A stretch of DNA of 33,545 nucleotides, taken from positions 1 to 33,545 of the IMG/VR virus record IMGVR_UViG_3300000956_000068. One strand, given 5' to 3'. Under the pieces are notes generated by a model that did not search any database, was not told the DNA's origin, and was given only the letters and a program-made list of their open reading frames with translations. This DNA is from a virus. Positions 13,563 through 19,866 of this stretch are shown in pieces. Position 1 is the stretch's first letter. Each line of letters starts with the position of its first letter. A program made the position numbers and the translations under genes.

Positions 13563-14459
13563 ATGCCGTTAGAACAATTCATAGAAAAGCGCTTTAACCG
13601 CAAGTCTAGGGCCGTCATTCTCCAGGCGAACGAAATCATTGCTGAGTATCAAGCGGCTGGCTTTACGCTAACGCTACGCCAGCTCTATTACCAGTTCGTT
13701 GCGCGTGGTTTGCTGGCCAACAAGCAAACCAACTACGACAATCTCGGTAACGTCATTAGCGACGCGCGACTCGCTGGGTTGATCGATTGGGACGCCATCG
13801 AGGACCGAACACGGTTCCTGCGTGGTCATACGACGTATGATGACCCGGCTGACGCTATAGAGCGACTGCATGAGCGTTATCGCATCGATATGTGGCAGGG
13901 CCAGAAGCGCCGGGTTGAAGTGTGGATCGAAAAGGACGCGCTCATAGGCGTCGTACAGGCGGTTTGCAACAAATGGGATGTAAACTACTTCGCCTGTCGC
14001 GGGTACGCGTCCCAGAGCGAGCTATACGCAGCTGGGAAGCGAATTCAGGCGAGACGCTACTACGGAAACCAGGACAGTATCGTACTTCACTTCGGCGACC
14101 ATGATCCGTCTGGCATCGATATGACGCGAGACAACGAAGAACGGCTTAGTATGTTTGCGGGTCGTCGTGTTGAAGTTAAGCGTTTGGCGTTAAACATGGA
14201 TCAGGTTGAAGAGTACAACCCACCACCGAACCCGACAAAGCTCACTGATAGCCGGGCTAACGGCTATATCGACGCTTACGGGATGGAGTCATGGGAACTG
14301 GACGCGTTAGAGCCGAAGGTAATAGCGCAGCTGATTGAAGATAACGTTCAAGAAGAACTTGATTTTGACGTTTGGGACGACCGCGTCAGCCGATTCCAAT
14401 ACGATCAGCGAAAGCTGCAAGAAGCTGTCAAGTTCGTTCAGGGAAACAACGAAGGTTGA
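13563..14459 (+). CDS. TopoVI-A/Spo11-like protein with TOPRIM domain (Mini-A type)
   Basis: The 298-residue protein has LTLRQLYYQFVARG at residues 36-49, matching the RxxYY active-site pattern (Y42/Y43) of the 5Y-CAP domain of TopoVI-A and Spo11. A TOPRIM domain follows, with VEVWIEKDAL (E123) and LHFGDHDPSG (D179, D181) as metal-binding residues. Free-standing short relatives of TopoVI-A without a TopoVI-B partner are known from mobile elements as Mini-A. In cellular enzymes this fold makes double-strand DNA breaks with a covalent tyrosyl link. No B subunit is visible in the window. The exact activity of the phage version is not established. Confidence 0.75.
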   Translation: MPLEQFIEKRFNRKSRAVILQANEIIAEYQAAGFTLTLRQLYYQFVARGLLANKQTNYDNLGNVISDARLAGLIDWDAIEDRTRFLRGHTTYDDPADAIERLHERYRIDMWQGQKRRVEVWIEKDALIGVVQAVCNKWDVNYFACRGYASQSELYAAGKRIQARRYYGNQDSIVLHFGDHDPSGIDMTRDNEERLSMFAGRRVEVKRLALNMDQVEEYNPPPNPTKLTDSRANGYIDAYGMESWELDALEPKVIAQLIEDNVQEELDFDVWDDRVSRFQYDQRKLQEAVKFVQGNNEG

Positions 14460-14473
14460 AATGGTAATACGCT

Positions 14474-14647
14474 ATGTTGCATGACCGCAAAAGATATGGT
14501 ACAACGGTTCGTAACCCAGTGACGCGCTATGGTCGCTGGGGTTATACCGAATGCTGTCACTGTCACCGGTTTTACACGTGCATGGGCATTTCGCGTCACT
14601 GGGGACGGTGTCCGAAGAATCCGAAGAATGTGATGCCGGTCACTTGA
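14474..14647 (+). CDS. Small zinc-knuckle protein (57 aa)
   Basis: MLHDRKRYGTTVRNPVTRYG opens the product, followed by ECCHCHRFYTCMG and a final Cys in WGRCPKNPK. The C-C-H-C spacing with His residues suggests a zinc-binding knuckle. It is short but well formed and sits tightly after the TOPRIM gene. The ribosome site is weak, so coupling with the upstream gene is likely. The stop lies within the -35 of the next promoter. Function unknown. Confidence 0.55.
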   Translation: MLHDRKRYGTTVRNPVTRYGRWGYTECCHCHRFYTCMGISRHWGRCPKNPKNVMPVT

Positions 14648-14673
14648 CGCGTTTGTCGTTAAGCGCTTAGTAT
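14644..14673 (+). promoter_or_regulatory. Sigma70-like promoter with embedded palindrome
   Basis: TTGACG (14644-14649) and TAGTAT (14668-14673) are spaced by 18 bases, about 28 bases before the ATG at 14701. The perfect palindrome TAAGCGCTTA (14660-14669) overlaps the spacer and -10, so it could be an operator. Confidence 0.55.
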
Positions 14674-14700
14674 CGCGTTATCTTGCAACGGGAGGCGACA

Positions 14701-15069
14701 ATGTCGGCGGTTATGAAACAAAGTCACGGTTCACCGGTAGTTATCTACCTGAACGGCGAAGAAGTCATCATAGAAACTCAATATGATCCTTATGCGCCGG
14801 CGCATTTGGCTTGGTCTGCGTTCACGTCGAATTATGACCTGGGGAGTCCGCTAGGGCTTGGCCTGACGGCAAATGAAGCGATTACGGAGCTGGTCGAACA
14901 GTTGATTGATGTGCAAACTCTAGAATGCGCCAATGCCGGCGCACGGAGTAAGCCGAAATGTTCGAGCTGGCTGTCTATGTTGTCGCGTTACTGGCAATTG
15001 CCGTTTATGATCCTGGCGCAGAAAGCGAAGGCGACGGCGAGACGGTTGCGCTTGGCGTTTGATCGTTAA
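14701..15069 (+). CDS. Hypothetical protein
   Basis: The 122-residue product MSAVMKQSHGSPVVIYLNGE... has a beta-rich N-terminal half (VVIYLNGEEVIIETQYD), a helical middle (ANEAITELVEQLIDVQ) and a basic, amphipathic C-terminal helix ending KATARRLRLAFDR. It is not recognised. GGGAGGCGACA before the ATG at 14701 decides the start. A promoter lies directly upstream, so it may be separately expressed. Confidence 0.65.
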   Translation: MSAVMKQSHGSPVVIYLNGEEVIIETQYDPYAPAHLAWSAFTSNYDLGSPLGLGLTANEAITELVEQLIDVQTLECANAGARSKPKCSSWLSMLSRYWQLPFMILAQKAKATARRLRLAFDR

Positions 15070-15256
15070 TCGTCTCCTAGCAGCGTAGCCGCTACAGCTG
15101 GGTAGCGGCTCTTAACTGACCCCTTGCGCCGGTTCTTCCAAACAGGCAGAATCCTGTCTTTCGGTCTGGCATCGCTGGCGGCGGTCGCCGTGGCCTCTAC
15201 AAACCATCGGGCGAACCCTGCGGTTGACCGTCGCTCGCGATCCCTAGCGGGGTCCA
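15070..15256. other. Ambiguous stretch between plus-strand genes, with hairpin at 15087-15110
   Basis: AGCCGCTAC (15087-15095) and GTAGCGGCT (15102-15110) form a 9-bp hairpin with a 6-base loop right after the 14701-15069 gene. The following CTTAACT makes it a weak terminator at best. Frames are open here on both strands (a minus one to 15278, a plus TTG-started one with a hydrophobic stretch), but neither has a ribosome site. I see no well-supported gene. Confidence 0.4.
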
Positions 15257-15418
15257 ATGTTTTCTCATACGGCTTCATATAGGCGCCGTCGTGCCGTTGT
15301 TGGCATCGTGGTCTACGTTCTGATCGTAGGTCTGGGCATGCTCGTTTCTAGCGTCGTTCGACGCTGCAATCCCGTGATAACGTCTGCGCCATCGTACCTC
15401 CCGGAGCGTGAGCAATGA
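15257..15418 (+). CDS. Small single-TM membrane protein (53 aa)
   Basis: MFSHTASYRRRR is followed by a hydrophobic helix AVVGIVVYVLIVGLGMLVSS at about residues 13-34 and a short outward tail with one Cys. The four Arg before the helix predict an N-in membrane anchor. The stop overlaps the next ATG (ATGA), supporting reality, although its own ribosome site is weak. Function unknown. Confidence 0.55.
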   Translation: MFSHTASYRRRRAVVGIVVYVLIVGLGMLVSSVVRRCNPVITSAPSYLPEREQ

Positions 15419-15573
15419 ATCAACGAACCGGTTACGGCTTCGCGTTTGCATGCTGGATGCGTCTGCGAGCTAAGACTCGCCATTGGTCGTTAATGGCCAA
15501 GCGTGTTCACGGCTGGCACTGCTATAGCTGTCGTCATGTTTGGCGTGAAATGAATCCGGAGCGTCACCAATGA
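15415..15573 (+). CDS. Small basic protein with CxxC
   Basis: The 52-residue product has 11 Arg/Lys residues, WHCYSCRHVWRE near the C-terminus and another Cys at residue 13, suggesting a small metal site. GGAGCGTGAGCA precedes its ATG, and both ends overlap neighbours by four bases (ATGA). It is not recognised. Charge and Cys content suggest nucleic-acid contact, but this is inference. Confidence 0.6.
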   Translation: MNQRTGYGFAFACWMRLRAKTRHWSLMAKRVHGWHCYSCRHVWREMNPERHQ

Positions 15574-15908
15574 GCGATACGCCGAAGTCAGACGCGGCTG
15601 AGTTAGGCGGTTTTGACGGCAAGGGTCGAATAATCGCTAAGATTGGCGTTGTGCACATAGACTTTGCGCGTCAACAAGAGCGACGTATAGCGGAGCTAGA
15701 GAAGGACGTTGCGAACTGGAAGCGAACTGCGGAGATTGAAAAGGAATCGGCGATTATATCAGAAGATAAAATAGTAGAGCTTGAGGAAAAGCTAGCCCGT
15801 TACGAAGAGAATAAGACGTTTGGCGAAGCAGCACATGCCGGATTACAGAAGTGCGTTGACTCTCGGAATGAAATAGAGCAAGCTGTGGACGACGACAACC
15901 AATTTTGA
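15570..15908 (+). CDS. Coiled-coil protein
   Basis: The 112-residue protein MSDTPKSDAAELGGFDGKGR... has a short N-terminal segment with a beta stretch (RIIAKIGVVHIDFA). A long charged helix at about residues 38-80 (RRIAELEKDVANWKRTAEIE) with heptad-like hydrophobics follows, then an acidic tail. GGAGCGTCACCA lies before the ATG. It is probably an oligomeric small protein of unknown role, overlapping the upstream gene by four bases. Confidence 0.65.
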   Translation: MSDTPKSDAAELGGFDGKGRIIAKIGVVHIDFARQQERRIAELEKDVANWKRTAEIEKESAIISEDKIVELEEKLARYEENKTFGEAAHAGLQKCVDSRNEIEQAVDDDNQF

Positions 15909-15917
15909 GGTAGCGAC

Positions 15918-16250
15918 ATGAAGTACGATATTCCCAACGGCTTACCGCCTATTTCCATACCTCCCGGCAAACGTACTGAAGGAACGCTTCTCACGAATCG
16001 CAGCACCATTAAGCGCGCTCCGAAGTCGAAGTTCTTGAAGCAACTGGAGAAGGCGCAAGCGAAGTTGTTGCATCCTGAAGTTAGGGCGCAGCTGAGCGAA
16101 GAAGAAACCGCGCGACTGTTCGAGATTCAAACGGTACGCATTACGTCGCCCGGCGTTACGCTGGCTGGTCAGCGTTTGCGTGAAGCGTTGAAACCAGCAT
16201 CGCGCAACGTCACCTTGCTGAATTCCTACAGGAAACGTCGTAACCCGTGA
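15918..16250 (+). CDS. Hypothetical basic protein
   Basis: The 110-residue product MKYDIPNGLPPISIPPGKRT... is Pro-rich at the start, then basic and helical. GAGGTAGCGAC provides a clear ribosome site. No family is recognised. The end overlaps a GTG start of the next gene (GTGA), continuing the coupled arrangement. Confidence 0.65.
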   Translation: MKYDIPNGLPPISIPPGKRTEGTLLTNRSTIKRAPKSKFLKQLEKAQAKLLHPEVRAQLSEEETARLFEIQTVRITSPGVTLAGQRLREALKPASRNVTLLNSYRKRRNP

Positions 16251-16453
16251 AGTGTCGCTACTGCGAGCGTCCCAGGCCGAAAGGTTGGCTTACTTGTGGG
16301 TATTCGGAATGCCAGCAAGTCGCGTTTAATGAACTAATGAGAACAAACGATGAAAGACGACATGGCAGACGAAATGCAGATAGACTCCAACGTTCGACCG
16401 CCGGTGGCCAAGTCGAAGAAGCAAAAGCCGGATCTGTTTCGCGAATATGCTGA
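16247..16453 (+). CDS. Small zinc-ribbon protein, GTG start
   Basis: The 68-residue frame starts GTG (MKCRYCERPRPKGWLTCG) with Cys pairs CRYC and CGYSEC, a convincing zinc ribbon in residues 1-25. From about residue 32 the sequence is Arg-rich and overlaps the next gene by 104 bases in another frame, so the C-terminal part may be non-functional read-out. Start chosen by GTGA overlap with the upstream stop. Function unknown. Confidence 0.5.
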   Translation: MKCRYCERPRPKGWLTCGYSECQQVAFNELMRTNDERRHGRRNADRLQRSTAGGQVEEAKAGSVSRIC

Positions 16454-16601
16454 TGCCTACGAAGCTGTTTACTTGCGGCGTCCGGTTCGAAAACCTACCC
16501 CGCATGCCGGGTGGTTTAAGGCCGATACACTGCAAACTGGCGTTAGCGCGAAGCGTTTGCGTGAATTAATCAAAATGCTGAAAGACCGAAAAGGGAACTA
16601 G
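16350..16601 (+). CDS. Small helical hypothetical protein
   Basis: The 83-residue product MKDDMADEMQIDSNVRPPVA... has a basic middle and a C-terminal segment DTLQTGVSAKRLRELIKMLK that looks helical and possibly DNA-binding. Ribosome sites are weak for all three possible starts (16350, 16362, 16374). I kept the longest. It overlaps the zinc-ribbon gene upstream and is followed by the next gene after 4 bases. Confidence 0.6.
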   Translation: MKDDMADEMQIDSNVRPPVAKSKKQKPDLFREYADAYEAVYLRRPVRKPTPHAGWFKADTLQTGVSAKRLRELIKMLKDRKGN

Positions 16602-16605
16602 CGTT

Positions 16606-17088
16606 ATGAGCAATCCGACAGGCGATGCGCTGAAGCCGAAGTTTCTGACGCATGAACAGCTAATGAAGGCCGGTTTATGTGTCATGGAAGACAACAACAC
16701 CGTTGTCTTGTTCGATACGGAGCATTTCAAGGCCAGCGGCGAAGAGTTCCAGGGTATACCGATCATGTACCTGCGGCAGACGAACGAATGCCTTCACCGG
16801 CTTATACCGGCGGCTCCGATGCTGTATCGGAATGTCGTTAGTACTCAGCTAGCTGTACATCAGCTGTTAAATACCGTCACCTTTTTGCAGCAGAATTGCA
16901 AGGCCAAGCGACCCGAAGACGAAAGCACGGTACGTGCCGTCTTGAATACGGCTAGACGGCAGTTAGACGCCATGATTAAATCGGCTCATACTGCCGGCAG
17001 CGCTGCTGTCAATGGCATTGAAGAAGCTGACCGGCGTCTTTTGCTGGAGCGTAGCGGTAAGGTTAACGGGAGTAAGGCAGATGGCTGA
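16606..17088 (+). CDS. Hypothetical protein, helical
   Basis: The 160-residue protein begins MSNPTGDALKPKFLTHEQLM. It has an N-terminal mixed segment and a long helical C-terminal half (STVRAVLNTARRQLDAMIKS). AGGGAACTAGCGTT precedes the ATG. No known motif. It overlaps the next gene by eight bases. Confidence 0.65.
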   Translation: MSNPTGDALKPKFLTHEQLMKAGLCVMEDNNTVVLFDTEHFKASGEEFQGIPIMYLRQTNECLHRLIPAAPMLYRNVVSTQLAVHQLLNTVTFLQQNCKAKRPEDESTVRAVLNTARRQLDAMIKSAHTAGSAAVNGIEEADRRLLLERSGKVNGSKADG

Positions 17089-17389
17089 AGTTACTGACGA
17101 ACGCTTGCGCAATACGCGAGTCTGGGCACAAGCGCGCGTAGGTTCGCTTTCTGGCGCTGAAGTGATTGTTGCCGCTTGCGACGAAGCGTTAGCGGCTAGA
17201 GCGGCAACGTCGATTGAAGAAGCTGCGACGATCTACGATAGCATGCAAGGCGGTTACATTACCTATTCGCCTAATCCTGGCATGGGTAATGCTTGGCCTT
17301 ATATGACGCTTGACGGCGACTTTAGCGCCGAACAGCTGCGCGCTATGGCGTTACTGATGGACAAAGCGCCGGAGAAGCTAATACCATGA
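17081..17389 (+). CDS. LDGxFS-motif protein A
   Basis: The 102-residue protein MAEVTDERLRNTRVWAQARV... ends with YMTLDGDFSAEQLRAMALLM followed by DKAPEKLIP. This C-terminal segment is matched by the 17568-17765 product (FICLDGNFSVEEVEAIAFLM), so the two genes probably share ancestry by duplication. GGGAGTAAGGCAG before the ATG at 17081 decides the start over a longer frame to 17012. Function unknown. Confidence 0.65.
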   Translation: MAEVTDERLRNTRVWAQARVGSLSGAEVIVAACDEALAARAATSIEEAATIYDSMQGGYITYSPNPGMGNAWPYMTLDGDFSAEQLRAMALLMDKAPEKLIP

Positions 17390-17571
17390 TAAACGGCTAC
17401 TACATTGGTCAGCGGGTCATTTACAACGATCACGAAATCGTCAAGATTGATACCGACCAGTTCAAGGTTCAGCCTAGCACTAGCTTGCGCCAATGGATAA
17501 AACTGTCAAATGGTGTTGAACTCTACGTTGACGTTAATAACTTGAAGCCGTTGCCCGGTGGTCAGCTATGA
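17386..17571 (+). CDS. Small beta-rich protein
   Basis: The 61-residue product MINGYYIGQRVIYNDHEIVK... alternates polar and hydrophobic residues (VELYVDVNNLKPL), consistent with a small SH3-like barrel. It overlaps both neighbours by four bases (ATGA) and lies between the two LDGxFS paralogs. Not otherwise recognised. Confidence 0.6.
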   Translation: MINGYYIGQRVIYNDHEIVKIDTDQFKVQPSTSLRQWIKLSNGVELYVDVNNLKPLPGGQL

Positions 17572-17765
17572 ATCAAGGTCAAGCAACTTGGATCTTCTCC
17601 AAGTGTTTCGAACGTGAATACGTTCGTTACAGTTCTGAGGGTCGATGGCGCGACGGAGAAGAAGACAAGACGCCGTTTATTTGCCTTGACGGCAATTTCA
17701 GCGTCGAAGAAGTCGAAGCAATCGCGTTCCTCATGCGTAACAAACCAGAAGCGTTGAGGAAATGA
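17568..17765 (+). CDS. LDGxFS-motif protein B
   Basis: The 65-residue protein MNQGQATWIFSKCFEREYVR... carries FICLDGNFSVEEVEAIAFLM and a PEALRK end, aligning with the C-terminal part of the 17081-17389 product. It is a shorter paralog of that gene. Overlaps at both ends (ATGA) indicate coupled translation. Function unknown. Confidence 0.65.
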   Translation: MNQGQATWIFSKCFEREYVRYSSEGRWRDGEEDKTPFICLDGNFSVEEVEAIAFLMRNKPEALRK

Positions 17766-18313
17766 GTAGATTTCAAGGCGCCTTTTACGGTCCATTAACC
17801 GACGATGAAATCGAACTGGAGCGCTCTTTAATGAACCCCGAACAATTGGCGAAGTCAGGAAGCGAGCATGCCGAACAATGCGCGCTGTTCTGCTGGGCTA
17901 ACAAAGCAATGCAGTTCGGCTTCGCCGCTGCGGATGAAATGGACGCGTATGACGTCTATACGCCGCATCACGAAAGGCTATACGTGCCGGAATTGCGATG
18001 GCTTCACGCAATACCAAATGCCGGAGCGCGTAGTAACAAGATAGCAGCGGCTCAGCTGAAGGCCGAAGGCGTCAAAGCGGGCGTTGCTGATATCTTCTTG
18101 CCTGTCGTCAAACGGGGGCGTAACGATCAATTGAATAACCCTGTTCGCTTTTGTGGCCTGTATATCGAATTGAAGCGTCTTGACGGTCATATGAGTGACG
18201 TTAGCAACGATCAAACTAACTTTGGAAAATTTGTCGAACAGCAAGGTTATAAATGGTATGTCGCGTTCGGCTGGCGTCAAGCGGCAAGTATTATCAAGGA
18301 ATACTTGTCATGA
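17762..18313 (+). CDS. VRR-NUC-type nuclease
   Basis: The 183-residue protein shows the PD-(D/E)XK pattern of the VRR-NUC family. A helix with E38 (EHAEQCALFCWAN) comes first. Then AGVADIFLP holds D110, and GLYIELKRL holds E136 and K138, with Q151 in the following QTNFGKF helix. These nucleases cut branched or flap DNA. In phages they probably process replication/recombination intermediates or packaging substrates. An RWLHAIPNAGARS segment typical of phage members precedes the core. The gene overlaps the upstream stop by four bases. Confidence in family is good, substrate unknown. Confidence 0.8.
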   Translation: MSRFQGAFYGPLTDDEIELERSLMNPEQLAKSGSEHAEQCALFCWANKAMQFGFAAADEMDAYDVYTPHHERLYVPELRWLHAIPNAGARSNKIAAAQLKAEGVKAGVADIFLPVVKRGRNDQLNNPVRFCGLYIELKRLDGHMSDVSNDQTNFGKFVEQQGYKWYVAFGWRQAASIIKEYLS

Positions 18314-18558
18314 GACTGAACGCGCACGAATACGCAGCTATGGATTTTAAGACGCGTTCGCTAATGGCGCGTTGTTGGATCTATCTCAACAACGAGCGCG
18401 TTATGGATTGTGTTATAGCTGACGAAGAAGCTGGTTATATCGTTCAGTATGCTAGGGACCCTCGTGGCAATATCCTTGTTGACGAACACGGCGAAGCGCA
18501 GACGCGGCGCCTTGAAGGTGACGTTCGTATACTGGACCCGCAAAAAGACGCGAACTAA
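18310..18558 (+). CDS. Hypothetical small protein
   Basis: The 82-residue product MRLNAHEYAAMDFKTRSLMA... is acidic and probably beta-rich in its second half (GYIVQYARDPRGNILVDEHG). AAGGAATACTTGTC before the ATG and the ATGA overlap decide the start at 18310 over a longer frame. Not recognised. Confidence 0.6.
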   Translation: MRLNAHEYAAMDFKTRSLMARCWIYLNNERVMDCVIADEEAGYIVQYARDPRGNILVDEHGEAQTRRLEGDVRILDPQKDAN

Positions 18559-18857
18559 TGTTTCATTGGCGCTGCTACAAACGGAAGTGTAGACGAGGAA
18601 AATACATTCCCAGGCGTCGAACCAAATTCAAAGAAGCGCCGCGTTGTCGCTATTGCCGCTCTCTAATGACGTTAGACGCCTATCGAACGTCGAATAAAGA
18701 AAGCCGACGCTATAACTGCACTTGTACCGACGTTAAATGGCAACCCCATAGACGCGGCTATTGCGAGGCTCTTCGGAAACGGTTGTATGAAGAGTCTATA
18801 GCCGAATTCGAGCGGCAGACGGCTTATTTAAATTCAGACGCGAGCGTTCCGTTCTAA
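18558..18857 (+). CDS. Cys-rich basic protein, probable zinc binder
   Basis: The 99-residue protein opens MFHWRCYKRKCRRGKYIPRR and continues with APRCRYCRS and YNCTCTDVKW, giving four Cys pairs suited to two zinc sites. More than a fifth of residues are Arg/Lys. It lies directly ahead of the HNH gene with one-base TAATG overlaps on both sides, so it might assist that nuclease or bind DNA independently. I recognise no named family. Confidence 0.65.
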   Translation: MFHWRCYKRKCRRGKYIPRRRTKFKEAPRCRYCRSLMTLDAYRTSNKESRRYNCTCTDVKWQPHRRGYCEALRKRLYEESIAEFERQTAYLNSDASVPF

Positions 18858-19276
18858 TGCCCGTAAGAATCCCTAGCCGAAAGATGCGTGCGTTAGTCTT
18901 GGCTGGAGACTTGCCGTCCTGGTTACACAAGCATCCGCGCAAGGCGTATTTGATCGCGATCTACAAAGCAACGCCAGACTGGCTTGATCGTGGCGAAATT
19001 AAGAAGCTCGTAGCGATACGTAACGTTGCTACGGAGTTAACCGGCGTTGAACACGTTATTGACCATATCGTACCGCTTAACCATCCACGCGTCTGCGGGC
19101 TTAACGTTCCCTGGAACATGCAGATATTGACCCGTAAGCAAAACGCGGCTAAAAGTAACGTCTGGTTACCGGATCAACTGGAGTTGTTTAACCATGAACT
19201 CAAAACAGACGAAGCCGCGCCCACCCTTGCCGTCATTGACGAAGTTCAAAGACGCGGTAATGGACAAGGTCTATAG
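18857..19276 (+). CDS. HNH endonuclease
   Basis: The 139-residue protein has HVIDHIVPLNHPRVCGLNVP then WNMQILTRKQNAAKSN. The beta-beta-alpha metal motif can be read as D69/H70, N87 and N96, with the final NxxK helix. It has no zinc-stabilising Cys pairs. Such single-domain HNH proteins are common in phages as packaging-associated nickases or free-standing homing-type nucleases. Its position upstream of the lysis and terminase genes allows either. The last 83 bases overlap the next gene. Confidence 0.8.
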   Translation: MPVRIPSRKMRALVLAGDLPSWLHKHPRKAYLIAIYKATPDWLDRGEIKKLVAIRNVATELTGVEHVIDHIVPLNHPRVCGLNVPWNMQILTRKQNAAKSNVWLPDQLELFNHELKTDEAAPTLAVIDEVQRRGNGQGL

Positions 19277-19502
19277 CGATCCAGCGGGCTTTGGTCGCAT
19301 AATTTGCGTCAACTTGTTCTTGCAGTTCGAAGGTGTCGAACAAGAGGGTGGAGCCGGCGCTAGCTTTGACGTAGGCGAGTCGGTAAGTGTAACGGTTGCA
19401 AAGTTGCGCAACTTGGCTGATCGGCTCGAATCGCGCAAAGCCCTGGTTCAAGCCGTCAGCGATCATATGGACGGTTTGAAGGACAAGCCCGGCGGTAAGT
19501 GA
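19194..19502 (+). CDS. Hypothetical protein overlapping the HNH gene
   Basis: The 102-residue product begins MNSKQTKPRPPLPSLTKFKD and has a later segment VAKLRNLADRLESRKALVQA that is helical. GGAGTTGTTTAACC is an excellent ribosome site for the ATG at 19194, even though this puts 83 bases inside the HNH gene. The alternative ATG at 19260 has a poor site. A hairpin overlaps the stop codon. Not recognised. Confidence 0.6.
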   Translation: MNSKQTKPRPPLPSLTKFKDAVMDKVYSDPAGFGRIICVNLFLQFEGVEQEGGAGASFDVGESVSVTVAKLRNLADRLESRKALVQAVSDHMDGLKDKPGGK

Positions 19503-19516
19503 AGGTCCGGGCTTGT
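19483..19516 (+). terminator. Hairpin across the stop codon of the 19194-19502 gene
   Basis: ACAAGCCCGG (19483-19492) and CCGGGCTTGT (19507-19516) form a perfect 10-bp stem around a 14-base loop containing the stop. GTTGACG follows rather than a T-run, so termination would be weak. It may instead protect or separate transcripts. Confidence 0.5.
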
Positions 19517-19555
19517 GTTGACGCTAGTGCTGCCGCTTTCCGTTCAGACGACGGA

Positions 19556-19617
19556 CCGGAGTCGGATTCCGGAAGGTTAATCGTACCGCTAGCAGGTACA
19601 CTCACAGTATGTACTGT
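19556..19617 (+). promoter_or_regulatory. Series of inverted repeats leading into a start codon
   Basis: Three perfect inverted repeats follow each other: CCGGA-7-TCCGG (19556-19572), GTACC-7-GGTAC (19583-19599) and ACAGTA-TG-TACTGT (19604-19617). The last contains the ATG at 19609. Folded in RNA it would hide the start codon. As DNA it could bind a regulator. The first hairpin has a tRNA T-arm look, but no tRNA surrounds it. Confidence 0.4.
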
Positions 19618-19797
19618 CTCCGTTGCGAAGTCACGCGAGCGCGCATTAGAGCCGCCTACGGGCTGATTGTGGGCAGAACCCTAGCTGACATAGCGGCAGA
19701 CCTGTCAAAGCGCTACGGCGCGTCCTACGAAGTTCGAGGTAACGAAATATGGCGGCGCAATAACCCGGTAGACGTTTTTGTTTTGAAAGACGGTTGA
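19609..19797 (+). CDS. Small hypothetical protein
   Basis: The 62-residue product MYCLRCEVTRARIRAAYGLI... begins with a CLRC pair and contains a helical region ADIAADLSKRYGASYEV. A weak AGGT lies upstream, and the start codon is inside a palindrome. Its 3' end overlaps the -35 of the promoter for the 19867 gene. Function unknown. Confidence 0.5.
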   Translation: MYCLRCEVTRARIRAAYGLIVGRTLADIAADLSKRYGASYEVRGNEIWRRNNPVDVFVLKDG

Positions 19798-19822
19798 CGG
19801 TTGAATTGACGAAGCGTAGATT
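19794..19822 (+). promoter_or_regulatory. Sigma70-like promoter for the 19867-20583 gene
   Basis: TTGACG (19794-19799) and TAGATT (19817-19822) are spaced by exactly 17 bases, giving a predicted leader of about 38 bases before the ATG. With the strong terminator at 20640 this makes the 19867 gene a separate transcription unit. Confidence 0.6.
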
Positions 19823-19866
19823 TGCAACCGTTAGTTTCCCTCCAACACAACATAGGTATTACGAAC

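Noticed and set aside
15066-15278. Minus-strand open frame of 70 codons ending against the stop of the 14701-15069 gene
   Set aside because: No ribosome site, the only opposite-strand frame in a long plus-strand operon, and it overlaps the better supported 15257-15418 gene.
15124-15281. Plus-strand TTG-started frame of 52 codons with a hydrophobic stretch
   Set aside because: No ribosome site before the TTG. The hydrophobic stretch alone is not enough, and it overlaps another small gene.
19501-19600. Possible tRNA, because CCGGA-GTCGGAT-TCCGG looks like a T-arm
   Set aside because: No matching acceptor, D-arm or anticodon arm can be built around it, and the loop lacks the TTC start.
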